Of a stretch of 43,563 nucleotides of DNA, positions 16,313 through 24,558 are shown piece by piece. The DNA lies in assembly GCA_947174665.1 (NCBI GenBank), contig CAMWJV010000011.1:1-43563 (forward strand). The letters run 5' to 3'. This DNA comes from an uncultured Lachnospiraceae bacterium. GTDB taxonomy: Bacteria; Bacillota; Clostridia; Lachnospirales; Lachnospiraceae. How positions within the stretch are numbered: position 1 is the stretch's first letter; every line of letters starts with the position of its first letter. The notes beneath the pieces are model-generated. The model searched no databases and was not told where the DNA came from. It saw only the letters and a program-made list of their open reading frames with translations. A program made the position numbers and the translations under genes.

Positions 16313-16380
16313 CCTCATACCTCCCTGCATTTCTTTTCAAACCATGGATTGCCGATATAACGCGCCATACACGCAGAATT

Positions 16381-16435
16381 ATTATACCACCCCGGACCTT
16401 AACTGTCTTTACGGGGTTCTTAACTATTCCTTAAA
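16381..16435 (-). promoter_or_regulatory. Promoter and direct-repeat operator of the two-component operon
   Basis: On the minus strand AAGACA (16409-16404) and TATAAT (16386-16381) are 17 bp apart. CTTAA-type half-sites begin on the plus strand at 16398, 16419 and 16430, in the same spacing as at the exporter promoter, with the identical 15-mer CCTTAACTGTCTTTA at 16397-16411. Confidence 0.6.
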
Positions 16436-16453
16436 TCCCATATGTGTTGACTG

Positions 16454-16482
16454 TTGACATTTACACAATTATATCTTATATT
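16454..16482 (+). promoter_or_regulatory. Toxin promoter
   Basis: TTGACA (16454-16459) and TATATT (16477-16482) with a 17-bp spacer. Transcription would start near 16489, just before a stable hairpin GGCTAT CCGC ATAGCC (16498-16513). The leader of about 120 bases before the toxin ATG is long, which is typical of type I toxin mRNAs. Confidence 0.6.
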
Positions 16483-16609
16483 ATACATTATAATCATGGC
16501 TATCCGCATAGCCATAGTTATCCGCACATTCATAAAATAATATGCTTGCCAAGGGAGCCGAAGGGGCGATATGCCAGCTGCTGAGATTTATGAAAGGGAG
16601 CTGATGCCA

Positions 16610-16696
16610 ATGATTACATATAGTGACTTATTCACCTTTGTAATAATGCTTTGTGCTGTAATAACTCTTGTTATCTACATTAAGCGCAAAAAATAG
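16610..16696 (+). CDS. Holin-like type I toxin, 28 residues
   Basis: A 28-residue peptide starting MITYSDLFTFVIMLCAVITL, one hydrophobic helix followed by a basic end KRKK. MxTYSDLF at the N-terminus is the mark of the short putative holin-like toxin family in Firmicutes. GGGAG lies 9 bases upstream of this ATG; another in-frame ATG two codons earlier (16604) sits too close to that site. The stop codon forms part of the terminator stem. The peptide would insert into the cytoplasmic membrane when its antisense RNA is lost. No comparable gene of this size elsewhere in the window has such support. Confidence 0.75.
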   Translation: MITYSDLFTFVIMLCAVITLVIYIKRKK

Positions 16697-16786
16697 CGCC
16701 CTCGGTCTGGTAAACTAAGGCGCTACTTTTTGTAACATCAATTTTTGCCGGCGGCTAGGTGTTCTCTAGCCATTGGCTCTCTTGTT
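16687..16786 (-). ncRNA. Antisense RNA antitoxin of the holin-like toxin
   Basis: A strong minus-strand promoter, TTGACA (16822-16817), an 18-bp spacer and TATAAT (16798-16793), points at the toxin 3' end. Transcription from about 16786 to the shared terminator gives an RNA of about 100 bases that overlaps the last codons and terminator of the toxin mRNA. It contains a hairpin GGCTAG/CTAGCC. Convergent toxin and antisense with overlapping 3' ends is the TxpA/RatA and BsrG/SR4 layout. The RNA end points are inferred. Confidence 0.6.
16694..16730. terminator. Bidirectional terminator shared by toxin mRNA and antisense RNA
   Basis: TAGCGCC (16694-16700) pairs with GGCGCTA (16719-16725), followed by TTTTT on the plus strand; on the minus strand the same stem is followed by TTTTTT. 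The stem begins with the toxin stop codon. Confidence 0.75.
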
Positions 16787-16792
16787 AAGCAT

Positions 16793-16822
16793 ATTATACA
16801 CAATGGCTCGCTGCAGTGTCAA
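16793..16822 (-). promoter_or_regulatory. Promoter of the antisense RNA
   Basis: Perfect -35 (TTGACA, 16822-16817) and -10 (TATAAT, 16798-16793) boxes on the minus strand with an 18-bp spacer. It is nearer consensus than the toxin promoter, as expected if antitoxin RNA must be in excess. Confidence 0.65.
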
Positions 16823-16849
16823 CAGGAAAAAATGACTGCGCGTTGCCTC

Positions 16850-17425
16850 TCAGCGGTCATCGGGCTTGCGGGTTCCGGTGTAATGAATCCGGGAATCCTG
16901 ACCGCAGTTTTTTCTGTGGGCCTTCAGCTTTTTCACAGCCCAGTCATAATGGCTGGAGGTATTACTGACAAAGTAAGAGCCAAGTGCGCTGCCTCCCACC
17001 CATTTAAATACCCCCTTGGTAAACAATTCATCATTACTGAAAGTTTTTGCCAGTTCCATTACCTCATGGTGTGATTTCTCCAGCATCTCCTTTGCCTGCT
17101 CCAGCGTGGTATCCTGGTGTTTTTTCTGAAATTCCACATTCATGTTCCCGTAAGTTTTCCAGTTGTAGGGTTCAGGCAAAAAAGGCTTGTTCTCCCCCCT
17201 TTGATTGGCACGGACCCACTCCAGCAAAAGCATATGCCATTCATATAAATGCACCAGAATGTCCCTGAGATTTCTGTCCCTCTGCCAATGCGCCTCCTTC
17301 TTACCCGGAAAATCAAAAGGTGTTGACAGCTCCTTTTCCGTCAGTGAAGAAATCAGTTCATTCATTTTTTCATAATTCTCTGCCGCCGCACTCAGCAGCT
17401 CGGATTTTGTGACAGGTCTTCCCAT
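16850..17425 (-). CDS. ClbS/DfsB-family four-helix-bundle protein
   Basis: 191 residues. The family pattern is clear: M-G-R-P-V-T-K-SELLSAAAENYEKM at the start, EAHWQRDRNLRDILVHLYEW, FLPEPYNWKTYG, then HQDTTLEQAKEML and SSHYDWAVKKLK. ClbS itself is a self-protection protein against colibactin with a DinB-like four-helix bundle; most family members, including this one, have no tested role, and general stress or toxin hydrolysis can only be suggested. About 20 residues after KAHRK are extra at the C-terminus. AAGGAGG precedes the ATG, and an extended -10 (TGGTATAAT on the minus strand near 17478-17486) would make it a single-gene transcript. Confidence 0.85.
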   Translation of the reverse strand: MGRPVTKSELLSAAAENYEKMNELISSLTEKELSTPFDFPGKKEAHWQRDRNLRDILVHLYEWHMLLLEWVRANQRGENKPFLPEPYNWKTYGNMNVEFQKKHQDTTLEQAKEMLEKSHHEVMELAKTFSNDELFTKGVFKWVGGSALGSYFVSNTSSHYDWAVKKLKAHRKNCGQDSRIHYTGTRKPDDR

Positions 17426-17529
17426 GTTCCTGCTCCTCCTTTTCTATTCAGGTCTTGAGTAACATTTCTGATGTCATTATACCATATAAATGTTGACATC
17501 TCCTGTCAGGATTTAAATTATTAATTTGA

Positions 17530-19140
17530 TTAATACTGATCCAGCTCCAGTATTCCGTCATATTGCTGCAGGATATCCGGTTCCAGGCGGTGAGTGACCG
17601 TAATGACCAGACAGCCCTCCAGGGCCAGGATACGCGCTTCAAGTTTCCTTGCGGTTTCTTTGTCCAGGTTGGCGGTAAACTCATCCAACAGCAGCACTTT
17701 GCTCTTCCGAAGCAGCGCTCTCGCGAGGCTGAGACGCTGCTTTTCTCCGCCCGAGAAATTCTTGCCGTTTTCATCAATCATTGTGGAAAGACCCTCCGGA
17801 AGGGAATCTACAAGCTCCTTCAATCCGGCCTGTTCCACTGCGGCTTCAATTTCCTGACGGGTATATTTTTCATCATATAAAGTGATGTTATTCTGAATCG
17901 TGTCCTGAAATAAAAAAGTATCCTGGGACACATATGCCACAATACTTCCCAGGCATTCCCGTTTTAACTCTCTTAATTCGATTCCATCGTAGAAGATGTT
18001 TCCGCTGTAATCCGGGTAATATCCCAACAGCAGGAAGAGAATCGTGCTCTTTCCGCAGCCGCTCCTTCCTGCAACGGCATAATGCTTTCCTGCCCGGAAA
18101 CGGAAGGAAAGCTTACGGAGAACTTCCCTGTTTCCTTCATATCCGAAGGAAACTCCATCCAGAACGATTTCTTCCCTGAAGCCATCTATTTTTTTGATAC
18201 CCGCCTCTTCCTTCTGCGCCAGCAAATTTCGAAAGCGTTCCAGCAGAGGTTTTGAAGCGCGGAAATTAGCGATGATAGACGGCATTGACACGATGGGAGA
18301 GATGATATGTCCGATCAAATGCCCGAATGCAATCACCATTCCCGCGGAAAACAATCCTTTCAACGCAAAATAGGACGCCATTGCCATCACCAGTACAGTT
18401 GAAAGCAACCCCACAAAATTTCCCGCATAAGCGCAGAGCATGCCGCAATTTGTGTTCCGCCTGTTCGCGTCCTCCATACTGCGATTCTTTTTATCATGCT
18501 TTTTCAGAATGAAGGGAATAATTCCGTAAGTATAGGCCAGCCGGAATCCCCCGAAATCATCCTTGATTTCCGCCGTATAGAGTTCAGCACTTTTGGCAAA
18601 ACCCTCCATGCTTCTTTCGAGAGGTGCTGTTGTCAATCTGGTCACACCCATGGAAAGAAATGCCAGAAATATCATTAATATCAGCAGAACCGGCTGCAGG
18701 GCAATACAGATTGCGGCCGCACCGACGAAGGATATCAGACTCTCCAGCAGGCATATATAATTGCCCCAGTATACATTCTCGAACAGATTCATATTGTTGC
18801 TGAGTTCGTTTATGTATTCAGCACTGTTCCCTGCATCAAAATCCGCTACCGTCCTGCGCATGAGCGAGGTGAAAATATCTTTTTTCAGATAATATCTTGC
18901 ATCCGTTAAAAGCCTGGCTTTCATGCAGCGATAGGACAGTTCCAACAGGTTACAGATTACCACAAAAACAATGCTTCCAAGGAGCGTCCATAATAATTCC
19001 TCCGCAGTCTTTCCCGCGCAGTCCACCAATGCGCTCATAACCAGGGAAAATAAGAGGCCCGTCACACCGGAAGCCACAAGCAATACGAGAAACAACAGAA
19101 AACGTCCCTTCTTCCTTAGCATATAACGATACATTTGCAA
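17530..19140 (-). CDS. ABC exporter, fused permease and ATPase
   Basis: 536 residues. Six membrane segments fill residues about 12-300; the ATPase follows with Walker A AVAGRSGCGKST, Q-loop VSQDTFLF, signature NFSGGEKQRLSLARALL, Walker B KVLLLDEFTANLD and H-loop ITVTHRLE. The length and FSGGE signature place it among MsbA/LmrA-like or bacteriocin-type half exporters. The substrate is unknown. GAGGAG lies just upstream of the ATG. Its leader contains a perfect 15-bp palindrome (19209-19223), and the gene upstream on the same strand encodes an XRE regulator, so it is probably the regulated target. Confidence 0.9.
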   Translation of the reverse strand: MQMYRYMLRKKGRFLLFLVLLVASGVTGLLFSLVMSALVDCAGKTAEELLWTLLGSIVFVVICNLLELSYRCMKARLLTDARYYLKKDIFTSLMRRTVADFDAGNSAEYINELSNNMNLFENVYWGNYICLLESLISFVGAAAICIALQPVLLILMIFLAFLSMGVTRLTTAPLERSMEGFAKSAELYTAEIKDDFGGFRLAYTYGIIPFILKKHDKKNRSMEDANRRNTNCGMLCAYAGNFVGLLSTVLVMAMASYFALKGLFSAGMVIAFGHLIGHIISPIVSMPSIIANFRASKPLLERFRNLLAQKEEAGIKKIDGFREEIVLDGVSFGYEGNREVLRKLSFRFRAGKHYAVAGRSGCGKSTILFLLLGYYPDYSGNIFYDGIELRELKRECLGSIVAYVSQDTFLFQDTIQNNITLYDEKYTRQEIEAAVEQAGLKELVDSLPEGLSTMIDENGKNFSGGEKQRLSLARALLRKSKVLLLDEFTANLDKETARKLEARILALEGCLVITVTHRLEPDILQQYDGILELDQY

Positions 19141-19208
19141 TCACTCCTCTTTCTTTAGAATGATTACAGCATACCTTATCAGGAAAAGGAACTGCCAGCA
19201 ATCCGAAG

Positions 19209-19223
19209 TTGTAATAATTACAA
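19209..19223. promoter_or_regulatory. Palindromic operator candidate before the ABC exporter
   Basis: TTGTAATAATTACAA, a perfect dyad around a central A, lies in the 102-bp gap between the XRE regulator and the exporter gene, 69 bp before the exporter ATG. It is a natural site for the neighbouring regulator or a GntR-like factor. Confidence 0.45.
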
Positions 19224-19242
19224 AAAAGCATTGCCCTGAAAT

Positions 19243-20193
19243 TCAGAGCTGCTGCAGGGCATGCTCCATCCGTTCCTCTACATAAGCATCCCATTTCATC
19301 TCAGGCATCATAGAGACCACCTCTTTCCTGGCAGCAATATATTTTTCCATCAAATTCTTTTCCTTGTAAAGCTCGGCCAGCTTCCACAGCAGACTAAATC
19401 TGTCATAGGCCGTGCCATAATGCAATACCGTATCCTTGTGTTTCTCAATATATCCGGTTTCTCTTATACGGAATGCTGCCGCAAGGCATTGATTCCATAT
19501 ATCGGCATTGCTCCGGGAAGGGGGCATCATCAACTCCATGACTGTCTCTTCTGTTTCCTGCATTTGTAATATCGTTTCATCTTGTCCCAGAATGAGCAGC
19601 ACCTCATAATAAAGCCTGAGAGTGTCGAGCCCCGGGGCTTCGCGGAAATTCTTTTCACACTCCAGCCGAATCTGGCGGTTGTGCCCCAGCATGCTGTTCA
19701 ATTGGACTCTCTGCAGGCGAAAGGGCATTTCTCCGGTTCTATTCGCCAGGTCCTCCGCCAGATCCAATGCTCTCTGGGCAGATTCCCAGCCTTGCTGCAG
19801 CAGCAAATGCATTTCATTGCCCTCCAGCTCAACCTTTTCCTGCTCCAGCTGACTCCTGTCTCCAATACCGTTTTTCAGCAGGCTGTCAATCGTCTGAAGC
19901 CGCTGCTTCAGGCATTCCATCGCTTCCCGGAAAGAAGAATCGTCCCTTAAAACAGAATACCTCATCACCAAATCCTTCGCCCGGTCCAGGGGCGATCTTC
20001 CAAACAGCTCATCCATACTCACTCCAAAGAAATCTGCAATCTTCGGCAGCATAGCCACATCCGGCGTACCGTTTCCAACCTCCCATTTTGATATTGTCTG
20101 GGGCACCAGAAACAGATATTCCGCCAGCTGTGTCTGCGTAATATTTTTCGCCTTTCTCAGGGCTGCTATTTTTTCCCCAATTGTCTGGTTCAT
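19243..20193 (-). CDS. XRE-family regulator with a long helical C-terminal domain
   Basis: 316 residues from the ATG at 20193 (MNQTIGEKIAALRKAKNITQ); GGAGGAAG lies 9-12 bases upstream while the longer reading from 20325 has no ribosome site and would start inside the promoter. Residues 4-60 are an XRE helix-turn-helix (QTQLAEYLFLVPQTISKWEV then GNGTPDVAMLPKIADFFGVS). The remaining 250 residues are helical, Leu/Glu-rich and TPR-like, as in regulators of the type found before lantibiotic or drug ABC transporters in clostridia. It precedes the ABC exporter by 102 bp on the same strand. The palindrome TTTGTCATGACAAA lies in its leader, suggesting autoregulation. Confidence 0.85.
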   Translation of the reverse strand: MNQTIGEKIAALRKAKNITQTQLAEYLFLVPQTISKWEVGNGTPDVAMLPKIADFFGVSMDELFGRSPLDRAKDLVMRYSVLRDDSSFREAMECLKQRLQTIDSLLKNGIGDRSQLEQEKVELEGNEMHLLLQQGWESAQRALDLAEDLANRTGEMPFRLQRVQLNSMLGHNRQIRLECEKNFREAPGLDTLRLYYEVLLILGQDETILQMQETEETVMELMMPPSRSNADIWNQCLAAAFRIRETGYIEKHKDTVLHYGTAYDRFSLLWKLAELYKEKNLMEKYIAARKEVVSMMPEMKWDAYVEERMEHALQQL

Positions 20194-20227
20194 AATCTGT
20201 ATCTTCCTCCGTTTTCGTCGTTTGGGT

Positions 20228-20241
20228 TTTGTCATGACAAA
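20228..20241. promoter_or_regulatory. Palindrome TTTGTCATGACAAA in the XRE leader
   Basis: A perfect 14-bp dyad lies just downstream of the predicted transcription start and 35 bp before the XRE start codon. Binding here would block the gene's own promoter. Confidence 0.45.
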
Positions 20242-20254
20242 TTCAGGACAAATA

Positions 20255-20283
20255 ATTATAGAAATCAGGCTTGTACGGCGCAA
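20255..20283 (-). promoter_or_regulatory. Promoter of the XRE regulator
   Basis: On the minus strand TTGCGC (20283-20278) and TATAAT (20260-20255) are separated by 17 bp. Confidence 0.55.
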
Positions 20284-20308
20284 TCCTGCCTTCAAAATAT
20301 GACATGAG

Positions 20309-20351
20309 AAATGGCGGATTCTCACTGATCATACAGTGGTTTCCGCCATTT
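20309..20351. terminator. Stepped hairpin downstream of tRNA-Ala
   Basis: AAATGGCGGA (20309-20318) pairs with TCCGCCATTT (20342-20351), and within it CACTG (20323-20327) pairs with CAGTG (20334-20338). It lies 20 bp past the tRNA 3' end on the minus strand and probably ends that transcript, although no long T-run follows. Confidence 0.5.
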
Positions 20352-20370
20352 TCCCATACTTCCTATTAAG

Positions 20371-20443
20371 TGGAGATAGGGGGACTCGAACCCCTGACCT
20401 ACGCGTTGCGAACGCGTCGCTCTCCCAGCTGAGCTATATCCCC
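20371..20443 (-). tRNA. tRNA-Ala, anticodon CGC
   Basis: 73-base cloverleaf: acceptor GGGGATA/TATCTCC including the G3-U70 wobble that identifies alanine tRNA, D-arm GCTC/GAGC, anticodon stem ACGCG/CGCGT with loop TTCGCAA (anticodon CGC, reading GCG), T-loop TTCGAGT, discriminator A. CCA is not encoded. The outermost T-stem pair (A-C) is mismatched. Confidence 0.9.
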
Positions 20444-20491
20444 GCATCCTGACTGCCTCGCAATCAAAATCTGGATATATTATAGCGCTTT

Positions 20492-21046
20492 TTATCCCAC
20501 AGGGCAATGTTTTTTCACAAATTTTATTCTCATAAACTCATCCCGTGTGATGGAGAAAACCAATAAGTCATTTCTCTGGCCGGTGAGCAGATTAACTCTT
20601 CTGCCTCTAAGCCTGCCCTCTGCCTGAAAGCCTGATCTCTCTATAAGCTTCAAAGAGGCATGATTTGATTCATTGCATTTCGCCTCTATGAGATAAAGCT
20701 TTTTATTGATCAGATACTCTGTTAATATACAGTGAATTGCTTCCATGGCATACCCCTGCCTCTGATATCTTTCACCTATTACATATCCGATCTCTCCGAC
20801 TCCCAGCTGCTCATACGGTACATCCACCGTAATATAACCAACAATTTTCTCCAATCTCTTATCCGCGATCACCCATGCATTCCTATTGGATGCAAGGCCC
20901 CGCACCAGATTTGCCATTTGACGGATATCGGACACCGGATATGGCGCGATATACTGCCCCAGTGTTCTATCCTGTCCCCAGCTTTGGTAACATGCGTCAG
21001 CATCATCTTCACTAAAATTGCGTATCAGCAGCCTTTTTGTCTCCAT
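20492..21046 (-). CDS. GNAT acetyltransferase (RimJ/RimL-like)
   Basis: 184 residues from the ATG at 21046 (METKRLLIRNFSEDDADACY); AAGGGAA lies about 6 bases upstream, better than the in-frame ATG at 21064. The GNAT fold is shown by LVRGLASNRNAWVIADKRLE, the beta-strand GEIGYVIGERYQ, the acetyl-CoA loop RYQRQGYAMEAI and the later CNESNHASLKLIERSGFQAE with GFQAEGRLRG, typical of the RimJ/RimL and ribosomal-protein or spermidine-type subgroup. The substrate is not known. It is downstream of the lipoprotein gene on the same strand, with a 56-bp gap, and upstream of tRNA-Ala. Confidence 0.85.
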   Translation of the reverse strand: METKRLLIRNFSEDDADACYQSWGQDRTLGQYIAPYPVSDIRQMANLVRGLASNRNAWVIADKRLEKIVGYITVDVPYEQLGVGEIGYVIGERYQRQGYAMEAIHCILTEYLINKKLYLIEAKCNESNHASLKLIERSGFQAEGRLRGRRVNLLTGQRNDLLVFSITRDEFMRIKFVKKHCPVG

Positions 21047-21102
21047 CTTTATTTCCCTTACCATGCATCTCTATTAATGTTCTTTCACATATTCCGGAAA
21101 TT

Positions 21103-21573
21103 CTATTTGTGTTTATCATATTTAGATATTATATACTCCGGGCGCTGGGCCGATTCATCTCTCTCCCATTGCATTTCTTCATACTTATAACAATATACTC
21201 CGATATCGCCGGACTGCGTCCAGATATTATAAGTGTCATTTTCCCAACAGATACCCCAAAAATCTCTGGCTCTTGCCGGATAAAAAAATGACACAGGCTC
21301 ATCTGTTTCTGTTTTGTAAATACATACCTTTATATAATTAACGCCAATTTCGTCGTCGTATTCTACTTCCTGTACTGCATAATATTTTTCATCATAACTA
21401 TAAGTTTTATCCGCAGTAAACGAACCCCAACGTTCAAATGTGCTTTCTGTTTCAGATGCCTCGTTCGTGCGTCCTTCAACTGTGTTTTCTGTTTCAGATG
21501 CCCGATACGCGCATCCTGATAACAAAAGCAGACTGCACATGGTTAAAAATATGACTTTTTCCCGATTCCTCAT
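21103..21573 (-). CDS. Small lipoprotein of unknown function
   Basis: 156 residues with a type II signal peptide: basic start MRNREK, hydrophobic core VIFLTMCSLLLLSG and lipobox LLSGC, so Cys21 should be lipidated and the protein anchored on the outer face of the membrane. After it comes a short twice-repeated acidic stretch (ASETENT and ASETEST) and then a compact domain rich in Tyr, Trp and Asp (W-G-S-F-T-A-D-KTYSYDEKYYAVQEVEYDDE). I do not recognise the domain. GGAGG lies 6 bases before the ATG. The gene is divergent from cellobiose phosphorylase. Confidence 0.75.
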   Translation of the reverse strand: MRNREKVIFLTMCSLLLLSGCAYRASETENTVEGRTNEASETESTFERWGSFTADKTYSYDEKYYAVQEVEYDDEIGVNYIKVCIYKTETDEPVSFFYPARARDFWGICWENDTYNIWTQSGDIGVYCYKYEEMQWERDESAQRPEYIISKYDKHK

Positions 21574-21604
21574 GTCAATCCTCCGATTATGAAATGTTAA
21601 GCAT

Positions 21605-21751
21605 CATTATACCATGAGCACAGAAAATCAAGCGGCCGCAAAGCGGACATTTGATTTTCAAGCCATGGCCATCGGTATAATGCGCCACGTAAGTGGTGGC
21701 AAGACAGCGTAAGCTGGCTTGAATTCTGCGTCAGCAGAATCATTATACCAT
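21605..21751. repeat. Structured intergenic element with a threefold arm (A, A', A)
   Basis: CATTATACCAT occurs at 21605-21615 and 21741-21751, and its complement GGTATAATG at 21674-21682, so the middle arm can pair with either outer arm. Between first and middle arms GAAAATCAA (21623-21631) pairs with TTGATTTTC (21651-21659). Between middle and last arms lie three short hairpins, two with GTAA loops (CCAC/GTGG and CAGC/GCTG) and ATTCTGC/GCAGAAT. It occupies the divergent space between the lipoprotein and cellobiose phosphorylase genes, upstream of the latter's promoter. Confidence 0.55.
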
Positions 21752-21765
21752 ATTTTTGTCCTCTA

Positions 21766-21794
21766 TTGCATTACTTCCCGAATTTCTATATAAT
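21766..21794 (+). promoter_or_regulatory. Promoter of cellobiose phosphorylase
   Basis: TTGCAT (21766-21771) and TATAAT (21789-21794) with a 17-bp spacer, leading to a leader of about 65 bases before the ATG at 21866. Confidence 0.6.
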
Positions 21795-21865
21795 CAATGT
21801 CAGGATATGCCAAAACAATTTATGCCTGCGTCTGGATTACAGAGCACGCGAGAATGGAGGATGCA

Positions 21866-24301
21866 ATGAAATTTGGTTTTTTCGATGATTCCAACCGGGA
21901 GTATGTGATCACCACCCCTAAGACTCCCCTTCCCTGGATTAACTACCTGGGATGTAACCAGTTCTTCAGCCTGATTTCCAACACCTGCGGCGGCTATACA
22001 TTTTACAGGGATGCAAAGCTGCTTCGGCTGACCCGCTATCGCTACAATGATGTCCCAACGGACAACAATGGCAAGTACTTTTACATAAAGGAAGGTGCCG
22101 ACGTATGGAATCCCGGCTGGCAGCCCACAAAGACGGAGCTGGACAGCTATGAATGCCGTCACGGCATCGGCTACAGCCGCTTCACTTCCTCCAGGAACAA
22201 TCTGAAGGCATCTGTGCTTTCTTTTGTTCCCATGAATGACAACTGCGAGATACAGAAGCTGACCCTTACCAACGAATCCTCCGCCGCCAAGACCTTTTCG
22301 GTATTTTCATATGTGGAATGGTGCCTCTGGAATGCGGATGACGATATGAAAAATTTCCAGAGAAACTTCAGCATCGGCGAGGTGGAAGTAGTGGACTCCA
22401 CCATCTTCCACAAAACAGAGTATCGTGAGCGCCGCAACCATTTTGCGCTCTACTCCGTCAACGCCCCGATTGCCGGTTTTGACACCATCCGCGAGGAATT
22501 CCTCGGCGCCTACAGGGGAGCGGATAACCCACAGGTGGTAGAAAACGGAGAATGTACCAATTCCATGGCAAGTGGCTGGGCTCCCATCGCCTCCCATCAG
22601 CTGAATGTGACCCTTGCCCCCGGCGAAAGCAAGACCTACATCTTTGTGCTGGGCTACATTGAGAATGATGAGGAGGACAAGTGGGAATCCCACGGCATCA
22701 TCAACAAGACCAAAGCATGGGAAATGCTGAAAAAATATGATTCCGAAGAAGGTGTGGACAAGGCCTTCGCTGAGCTGCAGGCATACTGGCAGCAGCTTCT
22801 TGCAAAATACTGCGTGGAATCCGGCGACGAGAAAGTAAACAGGATGGTAAACATCTGGAACCAGTATCAGTGTATGGTGACCTTCAACATGTCCCGCTCC
22901 GCTTCCTACTATGAATCGGGTATCGGACGCGGCATGGGCTTCCGTGACTCCTGTCAGGATCTGCTGGGGTTCGTACACCTGATTCCCGACCGCGCCAGAG
23001 AGCGTATCATCGACATTGCCTCCACCCAGTTCCAGGACGGCAGTGCATACCATCAATATCAGCCCCTCACCAAGAAGGGCAATTCCGACATCGGCAGCGG
23101 TTTCAATGATGACCCGCTTTGGCTGATTGCCGGAACCTCCGCATATGTGCGCGAAACCGGGGATACTTCCATCCTGACGGAAATGGTTCCCTTCGATAAC
23201 GATATGAGTGTGGCCACGCCCCTCATGAATCACCTGAAGCGTTCCTTTGACTACACCGTGAATCACAAGGGCCCTCACGGCCTGCCGCTGATCGGGCGTG
23301 CAGACTGGAACGACTGTCTGAACCTGAACTGCTTCTCTGCTCACCCCGGAGAATCCTTCCAGACCTTCGGCCCCAGCGAAGGACCTGTTGCAGAATCTGT
23401 ATTTATCGCCGGAATGTTTGTAAAATACGGCGAGGAGTACGCACAGCTCTGCGAACTTATGGGAGATAATACCGAGGCCGCGAGAGCGCGGCAGGAAGTG
23501 GCAGCTATGTATGACACTATTCTGGCGCACGGCTGGGACGGCGACTGGTTCCTCCGCGCCTATGATGCATACAGCCACAAGGTTGGCTCCAAAGAATGCA
23601 AGGAAGGCCAGATTTATATTGAGCCCCAGGGCTTCTGCGCACTGGCTGGCGTAGGTGTGAAAGAAGGTCTGGCAGAGCGTGCCCTGAACTCCGTAAAGGA
23701 ACGCCTTGACACCAAATACGGCGTTATGATCCTGCAGCCCGCTTACACAGAGTATCATCTGGAGCTTGGCGAGGTTTCCTCCTATCCCCCCGGATATAAA
23801 GAAAATGCAGGTATCTTCTGCCACAACAATCCCTGGGTGTCCATAGCGGAAACCGTGATCGGCAGAGGCGACAGAGCCTTTGATATCTACAAAAAAACCT
23901 GTCCCGCTTACATTGAGGACATCAGCGAGATTCACCGCACAGAGCCTTACGTTTACTCCCAGATGGTTGCAGGGCGCGATGCCAAGTACCACGGAGAAGC
24001 AAAGAACAGCTGGCTCACAGGCACGGCGGCATGGACCTTCGTAAATATTTCCCAGTACATTCTGGGCGTGTACCCTACCCACAATGGGCTCTCCGTTGAC
24101 CCCTGCGTGCCGGTCGGCTTCGGCGACTTCAACATCACCAGACAGTTCCGGGAGGGTGTTTATCACATTCAGGTAAAAAATCCCGGCAATGTGCAGAAGG
24201 GCGTGGCTTCCATGACCGTGGACGGCAAAGCCGTAGACGGACATATCATTCCCTATGAGAAGGGCAAGACGGAATATAATGTAGTCATCACCATGGGATA
24301 A
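21866..24301 (+). CDS. Cellobiose phosphorylase (GH94)
   Basis: 811 residues from the ATG at 21866 ([20 protein letters not shown]) behind GGAGG; an upstream reading from 21797 has no ribosome site. The family sequence is clear throughout: N-terminal beta-sandwich ([18 protein letters not shown]), linker, (alpha/alpha)6 barrel with [36 protein letters not shown] and the catalytic region [11 protein letters not shown] (DWND near 480-483), then [20 protein letters not shown]. The enzyme splits cellobiose with phosphate into glucose-1-phosphate and glucose, saving one ATP. No signal peptide, so it acts on imported cellobiose. No transporter gene is adjacent. Length matches characterised cellobiose phosphorylases; a related cellodextrin enzyme would be longer. 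Confidence 0.93.
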   Translation: MKFGFFDDSNREYVITTPKTPLPWINYLGCNQFFSLISNTCGGYTFYRDAKLLRLTRYRYNDVPTDNNGKYFYIKEGADVWNPGWQPTKTELDSYECRHGIGYSRFTSSRNNLKASVLSFVPMNDNCEIQKLTLTNESSAAKTFSVFSYVEWCLWNADDDMKNFQRNFSIGEVEVVDSTIFHKTEYRERRNHFALYSVNAPIAGFDTIREEFLGAYRGADNPQVVENGECTNSMASGWAPIASHQLNVTLAPGESKTYIFVLGYIENDEEDKWESHGIINKTKAWEMLKKYDSEEGVDKAFAELQAYWQQLLAKYCVESGDEKVNRMVNIWNQYQCMVTFNMSRSASYYESGIGRGMGFRDSCQDLLGFVHLIPDRARERIIDIASTQFQDGSAYHQYQPLTKKGNSDIGSGFNDDPLWLIAGTSAYVRETGDTSILTEMVPFDNDMSVATPLMNHLKRSFDYTVNHKGPHGLPLIGRADWNDCLNLNCFSAHPGESFQTFGPSEGPVAESVFIAGMFVKYGEEYAQLCELMGDNTEAARARQEVAAMYDTILAHGWDGDWFLRAYDAYSHKVGSKECKEGQIYIEPQGFCALAGVGVKEGLAERALNSVKERLDTKYGVMILQPAYTEYHLELGEVSSYPPGYKENAGIFCHNNPWVSIAETVIGRGDRAFDIYKKTCPAYIEDISEIHRTEPYVYSQMVAGRDAKYHGEAKNSWLTGTAAWTFVNISQYILGVYPTHNGLSVDPCVPVGFGDFNITRQFREGVYHIQVKNPGNVQKGVASMTVDGKAVDGHIIPYEKGKTEYNVVITMG

Positions 24302-24373
24302 AAAAGTGCCGCAAGCTCGCTTCGAAGAATGCTTCGCATTCTTTCCTTGCTGCGCTGTATGCAAGACGGACAA

Positions 24374-24396
24374 AAGAGGGGGCCTGGCCCCCTCTT
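24374..24396 (+). terminator. GC-rich terminator hairpin after cellobiose phosphorylase
   Basis: AAGAGGGGG pairs with CCCCCTCTT around a CCTGG loop; only a weak AT tail follows. A second hairpin, AAGAATG CTTCG CATTCTT, lies before it at about 24325-24343. The remaining stretch to the next start at 24559 shows two copies of CGCAGCAGACT and a GAGGAGG ribosome site, but no clear promoter. Confidence 0.55.
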
Positions 24397-24558
24397 ATAA
24401 ATGTGGAACTGAATTGCAGATTAAGTCAATACCCCGCAGCAGACTGGCTTGCTGCATTGCTTGCAGAAATGAATACGCAGCAGACTTTGAGGGCAGACTG
24501 TAACAGAATATGCATGCTCATGAACAAATATGCGCATGGATAGAGGAGGTACTCATCA

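Noticed and set aside
22307..24373. 688-codon open frame antisense to cellobiose phosphorylase
   Set aside because: The opposite strand carries an unbroken, fully recognisable GH94 enzyme; the antisense product has odd composition (His, Cys, Gly rich) and no ribosome site. It is a shadow of codon bias.
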